A stretch of 5,993 nucleotides of DNA from Thermoleophilia bacterium (GTDB lineage: Bacteria > Actinomycetota > Thermoleophilia > RBG-16-64-13), in the NCBI GenBank assembly GCA_016929985.1, contig JAFGIH010000254.1, positions 1 through 5,993 of the forward strand. Reading direction: 5' to 3'. The position numbers and the translations under genes are program-made. Below are positions 1 through 5,653 of this stretch, one piece after another (positions within the stretch are counted from its first letter, which is position 1; each line of letters begins with the position of its first letter). The notes under the pieces are model-generated. The model ran no database searches and was not told where the DNA came from. It saw only the letters and a program-made list of their open reading frames with translations.

Positions 1-660
1 CACTTTGGGATGGGTCACGAGCGCCTCGCCTATCGTGCTGCCGGGCCCGGAGACGAAGTTCACCACGCCCGGAGGCAGCCCCACCTCCGCGGCGAACTCG
101 CCAAGCCGCAGAACCGTCAGGGGCGCGCATGAAGCCGGTTTCAGAACGCACGTGTTGCCCGTGATCAGTGCTGGGGCCACCTTCGCGATGGCCGTCACAA
201 GGGGAAAGTTCCAAGGGGTGATGAGACCCATGACGCCGAGGGGCTCCCGCAGCGTCATCGCCCGAGCCGATGAACCGGCCGGGAGGGTGACTCCCGAGAG
301 ACCCCGGCCCACGCCTGCGTAGTACTCGAGCATCTCGGCGGCGCTGGGCATGTCGAAGCGGCTCGTCTTGAAGATGGGCCCGCCGTACTGCCTGCTCTCC
401 AGCTCGGCAAGCTCGTCCTTGTGGGCCCATACCTGGTCGGCCAGTCTGCAGAGCAACTTGCCTCTCTCGGCGGGGTGCAGAGCCGCCCAGGCAGATTGCG
501 CGCCCCAGGCGGCTTCGACCGCGGCGTCGAGATCTACAACATCCGCCTTCGGCGCGTACCCGATCGTCCGGCCGTTCGCGGGGTCGGTGACCTCCATGGT
601 CGCGCCGTTGCGGGCGGCGACGAGCCTGCCGTCGATGAGCATCCTGTATGAGTGATCCAA
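1..660 (-). CDS. Aldehyde dehydrogenase, N-terminal 220 residues (runs off left edge)
   Basis: NAD(P)-dependent aldehyde dehydrogenase family; oxidises an aldehyde to a carboxylic acid in the cytoplasm. Seen: LIDGRLV near residues 8-14, VTDPANG at 24-30, TPWNFPL at 148-154 with the conserved Asn151 of the oxyanion site, ITGNTCVLKPAS at 166-177, and LPPGVVNFVSGPG at 195-207. The catalytic Glu and Cys would lie beyond the window. I chose a TTG start (660-658) because AAGGGGGG sits 6 nt upstream; the first ATG (642-640) has no Shine-Dalgarno. The TTG start adds six residues (M-D-H-S-Y-R). Ser177 occupies the place of the Glu that binds the adenosine ribose in strictly NAD-dependent ALDHs, which hints at NADP use (inference). 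It lies 34 bp behind the other ALDH and is probably cotranscribed with it. Substrate unknown. The family call is very secure. Confidence 0.95.
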   Translation of the reverse strand, partial: MDHSYRMLIDGRLVAARNGATMEVTDPANGRTIGYAPKADVVDLDAAVEAAWGAQSAWAALHPAERGKLLCRLADQVWAHKDELAELESRQYGGPIFKTSRFDMPSAAEMLEYYAGVGRGLSGVTLPAGSSARAMTLREPLGVMGLITPWNFPLVTAIAKVAPALITGNTCVLKPASCAPLTVLRLGEFAAEVGLPPGVVNFVSGPGSTIGEALVTHPKV

Positions 661-666
661 ATGACG

Positions 667-674
667 CCCCCCTT
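667..674 (-). promoter_or_regulatory. Ribosome binding site deciding a TTG start
   Basis: AAGGGGGG on the minus strand, 6 nt before TTG at 660-658, inside the 34-bp gap between the two ALDH genes. The alternative ATG at 642-640 is preceded by CATACAGG, with no usable Shine-Dalgarno at proper spacing, so the TTG is preferred. Confidence 0.6.
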
Positions 675-694
675 GAGGTCCTTTGCGAAGTCCG

Positions 695-2131
695 CTAGGA
701 GGCCCGGTTGATGACGACCATCTTGAGATCGGTGAACTCCTCGAGCCCGCACACCGACCCGTCTTTGCCCACCCCGCTCTGCTTGACGTTGCCGCCCCAG
801 GGCAACTCGGTCACCTGGACGCGCGGCATGTTGATGTAGACGCTGTCGACGCGGAGCTGCTCGGTGAACCTCAGGGCTTTCGCCACATCTTTCGTCCACA
901 CGCCGGCGACCAGGCCGTATTCGGAGTCGTTGGCCAGGGCGATGACCTCGTCCTCGGAAGAGAACCTGAGGATGGCCGCGGCGGGACCGAAGATCTCCTC
1001 CCTGGCTATGGTCATGTCGTGGGTGACGTCCACCACCACCGTCGGTTGGAGGAAGTAGCCCTTGTCGCCGACCCTTGCGCCACCCAGGGCGATGCGCGCA
1101 CCCTCGCTGCGCGCCGACTCAATGAGTTGCTCCACCCGCTGCATCTGCTGCTTGTTCGCCATGGGCCCCATGGTGGTGCTCTCGTCGGTGGGGTCGCCCA
1201 CCACTATCTGCTCCGCCTGACTGACAAACGTCTCGACGAACCGGTCATAGACACTCTCGTGGACGTAATACCTGCCTGGGGTGGAGCAGTTCTGCGAGCT
1301 GTTGCCGAAGTGCCTCTGCGCCTGCCAGGTGGCGGCCTTGACGACGTCGGCGTCCTCGCAGACGATCACCGGGTTGTTGCCGCCCAGCTCCATGACCGAT
1401 TTCTTGGCCGTGTGACTGGCGACCCGCATGATCTCCTTGCCCGTCTCGCTGCTGCCCGTGAAACGGATCATGTCGACACCGGGATGAGCGGCCAGAGCCT
1501 CGCCCACGGAGCCTCCCGGCCCGGTGACCAGGTTCATGACTCCGGGTGGCAGCCCGACCCCTTCGAGCACCTCGGTGAACTTGACGGCCAGAAGCGAGTT
1601 GACGCTGGCCGGCTTCAACACCACCGTGTTGCCGGTGACGAGCGCGGGCGTCACCATGGCCGACATCATCATGAGGGGAACGTTCCACGGAGTGATGACC
1701 GCGCACACGCCTATCGGGACCCGCTGCAGGTAGACCGTGGCATCGGGAAAAGCGTTCAACACCTGACCCGTGAGGGCCCTGCTGATAGAGGCCTGGTACT
1801 CGGCCGACTCGGCCGCCCCCGCGATGAAACCGCGCGCCATGGTTATCGGCGTGCCGTGCTCTCGGACCTCCAGATCGATCAGGTCGTCTCCCGCCTCTCT
1901 GATCGCGGCGCCTATCCGGTAGACGATCTTGGCCCGCTCGGACTGAGGTATCCGCGCCCACGCCGGGAAGGCGTTGGCGGCGGCCCTTACGCCCTTGTCG
2001 ACATCCGCCGGCCCTCCCAAAGCCGCCTGGCCGATCTCTTCTTCAGTGGCCGGGTTGAGCACGGGGAAGGTCTTCCCCGACTCCGCGTCGGTCCAGCTCC
2101 CGTCGATGAACAACTTGTGTCTCTGTGTCAT
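695..2131 (-). CDS. Aldehyde dehydrogenase (complete, 478 aa)
   Basis: Complete NAD(P)-dependent aldehyde dehydrogenase of normal family length; oxidises an aldehyde to the acid in the cytoplasm. Seen in order: LFIDGSW (7-13); TPWNVP with oxyanion Asn150; VLKPAS (171-176); cofactor-loop RFTGSSETG (223-231); MELGGNNP with general-base Glu248; SSQNCSTPGR with catalytic Cys282; EEIFGP (378-383); PWGGNVKQSG (444-453). All catalytic residues are intact. The ELGGK motif reads ELGGN, a variant also known in succinate-semialdehyde dehydrogenases. Ser176 replaces the Glu typical of NAD-only enzymes, so NADP or dual use is possible (inference). ATG 2131 is supported by AGGGGG 7 nt upstream. It is the first gene after a promoter overlapped by a large inverted repeat, with the IclR gene upstream, so regulation by that protein is likely. 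It is clearly a paralogue of the next ALDH. Substrate not determinable here. Confidence 0.97.
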   Translation of the reverse strand: MTQRHKLFIDGSWTDAESGKTFPVLNPATEEEIGQAALGGPADVDKGVRAAANAFPAWARIPQSERAKIVYRIGAAIREAGDDLIDLEVREHGTPITMARGFIAGAAESAEYQASISRALTGQVLNAFPDATVYLQRVPIGVCAVITPWNVPLMMMSAMVTPALVTGNTVVLKPASVNSLLAVKFTEVLEGVGLPPGVMNLVTGPGGSVGEALAAHPGVDMIRFTGSSETGKEIMRVASHTAKKSVMELGGNNPVIVCEDADVVKAATWQAQRHFGNSSQNCSTPGRYYVHESVYDRFVETFVSQAEQIVVGDPTDESTTMGPMANKQQMQRVEQLIESARSEGARIALGGARVGDKGYFLQPTVVVDVTHDMTIAREEIFGPAAAILRFSSEDEVIALANDSEYGLVAGVWTKDVAKALRFTEQLRVDSVYINMPRVQVTELPWGGNVKQSGVGKDGSVCGLEEFTDLKMVVINRAS

Positions 2132-2207
2132 GTCGGTTCCCCCTGGTAGATGTCTTGCCTCGCGAACCCTACGGACACCCGCCCGTTGAGCAGCGGGGCC
2201 GCCTGGA

Positions 2208-2245
2208 GGTCCGATATGTGCACCGTCTGGTGCTATTATCGGACC
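2208..2245. promoter_or_regulatory. 38-bp interrupted inverted repeat, candidate operator of the ALDH operon
   Basis: Perfect 9-bp outer arms GGTCCGATA (2208-2216) and TATCGGACC (2237-2245) enclose perfect 5-bp inner arms GCACC (2220-2224) and GGTGC (2229-2233), with symmetric 3-nt gaps and a 4-nt centre (GTCT). It covers the predicted transcription start of the minus-strand ALDH promoter, the usual place for a repressor operator. IclR proteins bind palindromic sites and such a gene lies just upstream, so it is the obvious candidate ligand (inference). As RNA it would also form a hairpin in the leader. No T tract follows, so a terminator role for the IclR gene is unlikely. Confidence 0.6.
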
Positions 2246-2275
2246 AGTCTAGACCACATGTACCGCTTGTGTCAA
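2246..2275 (-). promoter_or_regulatory. Probable sigma-70 promoter of the ALDH operon
   Basis: A consensus -35 TTGACA (minus strand, 2275-2270) is followed after 18 bp by TAGACT (2251-2246), a 4/6 match to the -10. The predicted start is near 2239, inside the inverted repeat at 2208-2245, leaving a leader of about 107 nt to the ATG at 2131. A GATAAT hexamer (2240-2235) is a better -10 but lacks a -35 at the right distance. The spacer and -10 region also hold an 8-bp palindrome, GTCTAGAC (2247-2254). Confidence 0.45.
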
Positions 2276-2290
2276 CTCAAGATGGTCATT

Positions 2291-2321
2291 GATCGAGGGT
2301 GTCGAGCAGCAACCCGCGATC
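2291..2321 (-). terminator. Weak hairpin downstream of the IclR gene
   Basis: On the minus strand GATCG and GGGT pair with ACCC and CGATC, with one mismatch and an 11-nt loop, about 60 nt after the IclR stop codon. No T tract follows, so it is at best a weak, U-tract-less terminator. If it does not terminate, the regulator may read through into the ALDH genes. Confidence 0.2.
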
Positions 2322-2379
2322 AGAGGAGGGCACCGGGGACATGGCACCTGCCGGGAAGGCTCGAAACAGCTTCGGCCGT

Positions 2380-3213
2380 TTAGCTCTGGCGATTTCTCAG
2401 AAAAGCCACGCGGTCGTGGGGTGCTCCCAATTCCTCCGACAGATCGGCGCCGACCTCTCGCACCGCGTCCGCCTGAGCCGCAATCTCTGAAGGAGTGAAG
2501 CGCTCGATGGGCGACACAACGGACAGGGCGGCCACCACACGACCGGCGGGACCGAACACAGGCCCGCCTACCCCGCCCAGCTCGACGTTCGATTCGGCGG
2601 TGTCGAAGGCCACTCCCTCTTGTCTCACGCGAAAAAGCTGCTCACGAAGCCGGTCGGGGTCGGTGATCGTCCGGTCGGTGACGGCCCCCACGGGCTGAGC
2701 CAGAACCTCATCCCACGTCTCCTCTGGTCGGAAGGCCAGGAAGATCTTGCTTGCGGCCGTGGTCAGTCCGGGGTGAGTGATCCTCCCGATCGCGGGCTGC
2801 GAATGCAGCAGTCGGGGCGTCACGTCGTAGAGGGTCATGAGCGAATCCTGCTCGATCTCTACCGCCAGATCCACGGCTTGGCCCGTCGCATTCGAGAGCC
2901 GACGCATATGCGGCACAGCGATCCGCATCAGCTCGGTGTGCGAAAGGCTCACGTATGACAGCTTCACGATGCTGGAGCCAAGGCGGAACCTGCCGCTGCG
3001 CGTTTCGCGCGTGAGGTAACCGAGACCCTCGAGGGTGGTGGTCAAACGCAGTACGGTGGTCTTCGACTCCCCCGTCGCTTCGCGCAGTTCCCTGAGGCTC
3101 CACTGCGGATGCTCGGCGTCGAAAAGGCCAAGCAGGCGCAGACCTTTCTCGAGGGTGCGCGACGTGCGAGAGCCTGGCGGCGTCGCCGCCGCAGAGCCGG
3201 TATCGGGCGTCAT
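2380..3213 (-). CDS. IclR-family transcriptional regulator
   Basis: DNA-binding regulator, 277 aa, close to the usual 250-280 of the family. Seen: an N-terminal winged helix-turn-helix (about 18-82: LEKGLRLLGLFD, then SLRELREATGESKTTVLRL, with the recognition helix near 49-62 and the wing RSGRFRLG), then an effector-binding domain (about 90-265) with the family hallmarks HPGLTTAASKIFLAF (147-161) and GVAFDTAESNVELGG (200-214), followed by GPVFGPAGRVVAALSVV. IclR proteins usually act as dimers or tetramers on genes for catabolism of small organic acids or aromatics. It is divergent from the MFS gene and lies upstream of the ALDH genes on the same strand, so both are likely targets (inference). 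ATG 3213 is the only plausible start: a stop lies in frame near 3250 with no other start codon between. Its Shine-Dalgarno is poor. Ligand unknown. Confidence 0.93.
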   Translation of the reverse strand: MTPDTGSAAATPPGSRTSRTLEKGLRLLGLFDAEHPQWSLRELREATGESKTTVLRLTTTLEGLGYLTRETRSGRFRLGSSIVKLSYVSLSHTELMRIAVPHMRRLSNATGQAVDLAVEIEQDSLMTLYDVTPRLLHSQPAIGRITHPGLTTAASKIFLAFRPEETWDEVLAQPVGAVTDRTITDPDRLREQLFRVRQEGVAFDTAESNVELGGVGGPVFGPAGRVVAALSVVSPIERFTPSEIAAQADAVREVGADLSEELGAPHDRVAFLRNRQS

Positions 3214-3298
3214 GGCTGGTCCAGTTGGGCTGAACGCATCTCCCGGTCCTCACGCTGGGGAACGCACGTTGCCGGGACGGGCAGGCCCCGACACTGTC

Positions 3299-3307
3299 AA
3301 TATAACA
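3299..3307 (-). promoter_or_regulatory. Possible extended -10 promoter for the IclR gene
   Basis: TGTTATATT on the minus strand fits the extended -10 pattern TGnTATAAT with one mismatch. There is no convincing -35. The start would be near 3292, giving a leader of about 80 nt to ATG 3213. TTGACA (3300-3295) overlaps it but has no -10 at 16-18 bp. Confidence 0.3.
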
Positions 3308-3308
3308 G

Positions 3309-3322
3309 GTCGAATCGGGCCG
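3309..3322. promoter_or_regulatory. Imperfect palindrome resembling the ALDH operator arms
   Basis: Read on the minus strand it is GGCCCGATTCGACC. Its left part GGCCCGATT matches the outer arm GGTCCGATA of the 38-bp repeat at 7 of 9 positions, and the right part TTCGACC is a degenerate opposite arm. It lies between the two divergent -10 candidates of the IclR and MFS genes, where a shared autoregulatory operator would be expected. The match is short and degenerate, so confidence is low. Confidence 0.25.
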
Positions 3323-3330
3323 TCCACGAC

Positions 3331-3339
3331 TGTCATAAT
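3331..3339 (+). promoter_or_regulatory. Possible extended -10 promoter for the MFS gene
   Basis: TGTCATAAT fits the extended -10 pattern with CATAAT (5/6). There is no good -35. Transcription would begin around 3345-3346, almost at the start codon, which would make the message leaderless or nearly so. This conflicts with use of the GAGG Shine-Dalgarno at 3340-3343; one of the two signals is probably fortuitous. Confidence 0.3.
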
Positions 3340-3350
3340 GAGGTATGCGA

Positions 3351-4646
3351 ATGGATCCTGACCAGGTGAACGGCGGGGTGACCCGCGTGAGAGCGGCGAT
3401 CTCTCCGTATGGTTGGGTCATCGTCTTCGCCTCCCTGCTGCTGATGGTCGGTTCCTTCGGGACCCAACTCTGTTTCGGCGTCTTCCTCAAGCCGCTCATC
3501 GCGGAGTTCGGCTGGACCCGGGCCGCCGCGTCGGGTGCCATGTCTTTGGCCATGGGTATTTCAGGCCTCATCGGTTTGGTCATGGGGCGGCTCACCGACA
3601 AGTTCGATGTGCGCATCGCCATCGGGATCGCCGCGGTCATCGGGACGGCCTGCTACGTACTCCTGGCCGACATGCACACCCTCTGGCAGTTCTACCTCTA
3701 TTTCGGACTTGGCGGCGGTATCTGCATCGGGAGCACATACACGCCGGTGAGCGCCATCGTCTCGAAGTGGTTCCGTGAGAAGAGGGCGCTGGCGCTGGGT
3801 ATCGCGCTGATGGGCATCGGTGTGGGACAGATGGTGTTTTCCCCGGTGGCCGCCCGCCTCATAGAGGTTTACGGCTGGCGCACTGCCTACGTAGTGTTGG
3901 GCGTCGTCATCTTCGTGTGCGCGCTGCCGGCGCTGTTCTTACTGGGGCGGCGCCCACCTGAAGCGGCCGCATCGGACCATGCAGACAGCTCGGGCGATGC
4001 ACCCGGGCCCAGGGCCTCGCCGGCCACCGAAGGAATGACCGCCCGGCAGGCGGCCCGGACGACGCCCTTCTGGATGATCATGATCACCGGCGTCGCCATC
4101 GCCGCCGGCTTCTACATCGTTGCGGCCCACATAGTGCCTGCCGCCACCGACGTGGGTATCGCTCCCACCGCCGCCGCGCTCATACTCACCGTGAGCAGCA
4201 TAGGCGGCATCCCGGGGAGCATAGGAGGCACTTGGTGGCTGCCCAAGGTGCTTGGCCACAAATGGGCTCTGCTCGTGCTCTGCGCCGGCCAGGCGGTGGC
4301 GCTCTTCTTGTTCGTCCTCACATCGCACCTATGGGCTTTCTATGTGGTGGCGGTTCTGCTCGGATTCTGCTTCTCCGCCTCCACCCCGGTACGCCAAGCC
4401 ATGGTGCCGCCCCTCTTTGGACTCAGGTCCATCGGCGCTGTACTTGGCTTCGCCTACCTTGCTTGGTCGGTCGGCGCGCTGATAGGTCCCTTCTTGGCCG
4501 GCCTCATATACGACCTCACCAAGAGCTACGATCTCGCCTTCATCCTAGGCGCCGTGCTCCTGCTCGCGGGTACGGCGAGTGTCTATCTCTGGGGCAGTCA
4601 CAAAGACGCGTCGTCTTCGCGAGGCGCTCAGGATCGAGTGGTGTAG
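3351..4646 (+). CDS. MFS transporter, oxalate/formate or monocarboxylate-like
   Basis: Inner-membrane secondary transporter of the major facilitator superfamily, 431 aa. About twelve hydrophobic segments are visible: roughly 22-45, 57-80, 87-105, 110-134, 147-170, 177-198, then a 40-residue polar loop (199-239), then 240-262, 270-292, 304-322, 325-345, 360-385, 393-415. Family signs: SPYGWVIVF opening helix 1, FGVFLKPLIAEFGWTRA (42-58), the motif-A loop GRLTDKFDVR (79-88), and YGWRTAY (174-180). This pattern is typical of the OFA and monocarboxylate branch, so a carboxylate substrate is likely but not proven. I chose ATG 3351 because GAGG lies 7 nt upstream; ATG 3345 in the same frame leaves a spacer of only 1 nt, but would apply if the message is leaderless. 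It is divergent from the IclR gene, which probably controls it, and its last 19 bp overlap the OsmC gene. Confidence 0.93.
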   Translation: MDPDQVNGGVTRVRAAISPYGWVIVFASLLLMVGSFGTQLCFGVFLKPLIAEFGWTRAAASGAMSLAMGISGLIGLVMGRLTDKFDVRIAIGIAAVIGTACYVLLADMHTLWQFYLYFGLGGGICIGSTYTPVSAIVSKWFREKRALALGIALMGIGVGQMVFSPVAARLIEVYGWRTAYVVLGVVIFVCALPALFLLGRRPPEAAASDHADSSGDAPGPRASPATEGMTARQAARTTPFWMIMITGVAIAAGFYIVAAHIVPAATDVGIAPTAAALILTVSSIGGIPGSIGGTWWLPKVLGHKWALLVLCAGQAVALFLFVLTSHLWAFYVVAVLLGFCFSASTPVRQAMVPPLFGLRSIGAVLGFAYLAWSVGALIGPFLAGLIYDLTKSYDLAFILGAVLLLAGTASVYLWGSHKDASSSRGAQDRVV

Positions 4647-5023
4647 GTCTCGAACAACGGCGGGTCTTCGATGTGCTTCTTCACCGCGCACATATCGGCG
4701 GCCCGTATGACGGCTTTCTCGTATTTGGATGGGAAGTCGGGGGGCAGCTTGATCTCCAGGGAAAGCTTGTTGACCCTCTTGCCATCCGCATCGACATCTT
4801 GGTGGAGCGTGATGCCCGCCTCCTCGGTGGAAAGGCCGCGTTCCTGCAAGAACCTGAGCACATAGATGCCCGCGCAGGTCCCTATCGACGCCAAGAAAAG
4901 CTCGAATGGAGCGGGCGCGCTTCCCTCGCCGCCGGAATCGACGGACTGATCGGTGTCTATCACGAAACCTCCATACGAGGCGCGAACCTTGCTCTTGCCG
5001 GGGAAAGAGATCTCCATGTCCAT
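4628..5023 (-). CDS. OsmC/Ohr-family peroxide-detoxifying protein
   Basis: Small cytoplasmic OsmC-family protein, 131 aa, in the normal size range. Family members such as Ohr and OsmC reduce organic hydroperoxides with a pair of cysteines. Seen: PAPFELFLASIGTCAG with Cys50 (the expected peroxidatic position at the start of the central helix), then YVLRFLQERGLS, and AADMCAVKKHIEDPP with Cys112 (the expected second cysteine). Glu41 in the PFELF motif is the usual conserved acid. Both cysteines are present, so it is probably active. Whether it is Ohr-like or one of the uncharacterised OsmC subfamilies is open. ATG 5023 is preferred: AAGGAG lies 5 nt upstream, whereas the in-frame GTG at 5029 overlaps that Shine-Dalgarno. 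It is convergent with the MFS gene and its stop lies inside the MFS reading frame. No clear promoter was found upstream on its strand. Confidence 0.92.
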   Translation of the reverse strand: MDMEISFPGKSKVRASYGGFVIDTDQSVDSGGEGSAPAPFELFLASIGTCAGIYVLRFLQERGLSTEEAGITLHQDVDADGKRVNKLSLEIKLPPDFPSKYEKAVIRAADMCAVKKHIEDPPLFETYTTRS

Positions 5024-5028
5024 TGCCA

Positions 5029-5034
5029 CTCCTT
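5029..5034 (-). promoter_or_regulatory. Ribosome binding site fixing the OsmC start at 5023
   Basis: AAGGAG on the minus strand with a 5-nt spacer (TGGCA) before ATG 5023-5021. It overlaps the in-frame GTG at 5029-5027, which therefore cannot use it. Confidence 0.65.
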
Positions 5035-5121
5035 GCGTAGGTCTCCGGGCAGGCCTGCAACGTACGAAGGATAGCGCGCAGGACTCGGCCGGTGAGCAAC
5101 GTCATGTGGAGACCGGCGAAC

Positions 5122-5140
5122 CGACCCCTGCGCCGGGTCG
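5122..5140. repeat. Small inverted repeat upstream of the RRM promoter
   Basis: CGACCC (5122-5127) and GGGTCG (5135-5140) form a perfect 6-bp inverted repeat with a 7-nt spacer. It occupies the place of the missing -35 box of the promoter at 5146-5154, so it might be an activator or repressor site. Six-base repeats are common in GC-rich DNA, so this is only suggestive. Confidence 0.25.
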
Positions 5141-5145
5141 CATCG

Positions 5146-5154
5146 TGCTATACT
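5146..5154 (+). promoter_or_regulatory. Extended -10 promoter of the RRM gene
   Basis: TGCTATACT matches TGnTATAAT with one mismatch in the hexamer. No -35 is recognisable at 16-18 bp, as is common for extended -10 promoters. The start is predicted near 5161, giving a leader of about 116 nt before the GTG start. It is the only AT-rich promoter-like motif in the 253-bp gap between the OsmC and RRM genes. Confidence 0.5.
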
Positions 5155-5212
5155 GTGATTAAGCATACGTTAGGTATCTGCTTCAGGCCCAGCGCCGAGC
5201 CTCTCAACCTCC

Positions 5213-5280
5213 TCGCTAAAGTCTCCAGTCTTTCCCTCTCGTCTGTCACAATGTAACTCCGTTAATGGAGGCTTTAGTGA
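5213..5280 (+). promoter_or_regulatory. Leader hairpin sequestering the Shine-Dalgarno and start codon of the RRM gene
   Basis: Bases 5213-5227 can pair continuously with 5266-5280: 15 base pairs, of which two are G-U wobbles (5222 with 5271, 5215 with 5278). The helix buries the whole Shine-Dalgarno GGAGG (5267-5271) and the GTG start (5277-5279). The loop (5228-5265) is 38 nt and pyrimidine-rich on its 5' side. A second anti-Shine-Dalgarno, CCTCC (5208-5212), lies just upstream and could give an alternative register. Translation would need the helix opened by temperature, a protein (perhaps the RRM product itself), a ligand or the order of folding. The pairing is read directly from the sequence; the regulatory role is inference. 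Confidence 0.55.
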
Positions 5281-5597
5281 ATTCAGCAAAACTGTACGTA
5301 GGTAATCTCAGCTACGAGACTACCGAAGCCGGCATCAGGACCGCGTTCGAGGCTCACGGCGACGTGACCTCGGTGAACCTGATCACCGAACGCGATACCG
5401 GACGCCCCAAGGGCTTTGGTTTCGTGGAGATGGGATCGGCCGACGAGGCCCAGAAGGCCAAGGGTGCCCTTGACGGGACCCAGCTTGACGGCCGCGCACT
5501 CAAAGTAGACGTGGCCAAGGAGCAGGTGCCTCGCGCCCCTCGTTCCGGCGGCTACGGCGACAGTTTCGGCGGCGGCCGCAGTGGCAACCGCTGGTAA
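5277..5597 (+). CDS. RRM-domain RNA-binding protein
   Basis: Single RNA-recognition-motif protein, 106 aa, of the small bacterial Rbp type (cyanobacterial relatives are cold-inducible). It binds single-stranded RNA in the cytoplasm. Seen: RNP2 KLYVGNLS (5-12) and RNP1 KGFGFVEM (45-52), with the aromatic residues Tyr7, Phe47 and Phe49 that stack on bases; the last RNP1 aromatic is Met52. Residues 4-81 form the RRM and 86-106 a short Gly/Arg/Ser-rich tail ending in Trp, typical of this family. I chose the GTG at 5277: GGAGG ends 5 nt before it, and the protein then begins N-S-A-K-L-Y-V-G as in relatives. The longer frame from ATG 5265 would place its start codon inside that Shine-Dalgarno. The leader can fold over the start site, suggesting post-transcriptional or autogenous control. 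A sigma-factor gene follows. Confidence 0.93.
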   Translation: MNSAKLYVGNLSYETTEAGIRTAFEAHGDVTSVNLITERDTGRPKGFGFVEMGSADEAQKAKGALDGTQLDGRALKVDVAKEQVPRAPRSGGYGDSFGGGRSGNRW

Positions 5598-5617
5598 CAG
5601 TCGCACAACAAGCGCAC

Positions 5618-5653
5618 TACTCGAACGCCGGCCTCCTGGCCGGCGTTCGAGTA
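5618..5653 (+). terminator. Perfect 16-bp hairpin after the RRM gene
   Basis: Bases 5618-5633 pair perfectly with 5638-5653 around a TCCT loop, 20 nt after the RRM stop codon. The stem is GC-rich at its loop end (GCCGGCC/GGCCGGC). No T tract follows (CCACTTAGGGG), so it would be a U-tract-less terminator, a partial attenuator or an RNase site. The next gene starts 19 bp after the stem, so complete termination would leave that gene without a leader unless another promoter lies within or just after the stem. Confidence 0.6.

Noticed and set aside
683..2149. A 488-codon open frame on the plus strand covering the whole complete ALDH gene
   Set aside because: It is antisense to a gene with every ALDH motif intact. 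Its translation is rich in Arg, His, Gly and Asp with no recognisable domain, as expected for a GC-bias shadow frame.
2235..2240. GATAAT as the -10 of the ALDH promoter
   Set aside because: Good hexamer, but the sequence 17 bp upstream (GTACAT) is a poor -35 and the consensus TTGACA is 29 bp away; kept only as an alternative.
2289..2498. Short plus-strand frames in the gap between the ALDH and IclR genes
   Set aside because: They run into the IclR gene antisense, have no sensible ribosome binding site and encode low-complexity Arg/Pro-rich peptides.
2708..3640. A 310-codon minus-strand frame spanning the IclR gene and the start of the MFS gene
   Set aside because: It crosses a divergent promoter region and overlaps two well-supported genes in other frames. 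The product shows no domain.
5049..5058. 10-bp palindrome GCAGGCCTGC upstream of the OsmC gene
   Set aside because: Short GC-rich palindromes of this size are expected by chance here, and it has no relation to a promoter I can identify.
4232..5074. A 280-codon plus-strand frame across the end of the MFS gene and all of the OsmC gene
   Set aside because: Out of frame with both real genes, Arg/Gly-rich with no motif; a shadow of GC-rich coding sequence.
5265..5276. ATG 5265 as the start of the RRM protein
   Set aside because: This ATG overlaps the GGAGG that serves GTG 5277 and has no Shine-Dalgarno of its own; the shorter form matches the usual N-terminus of the family.
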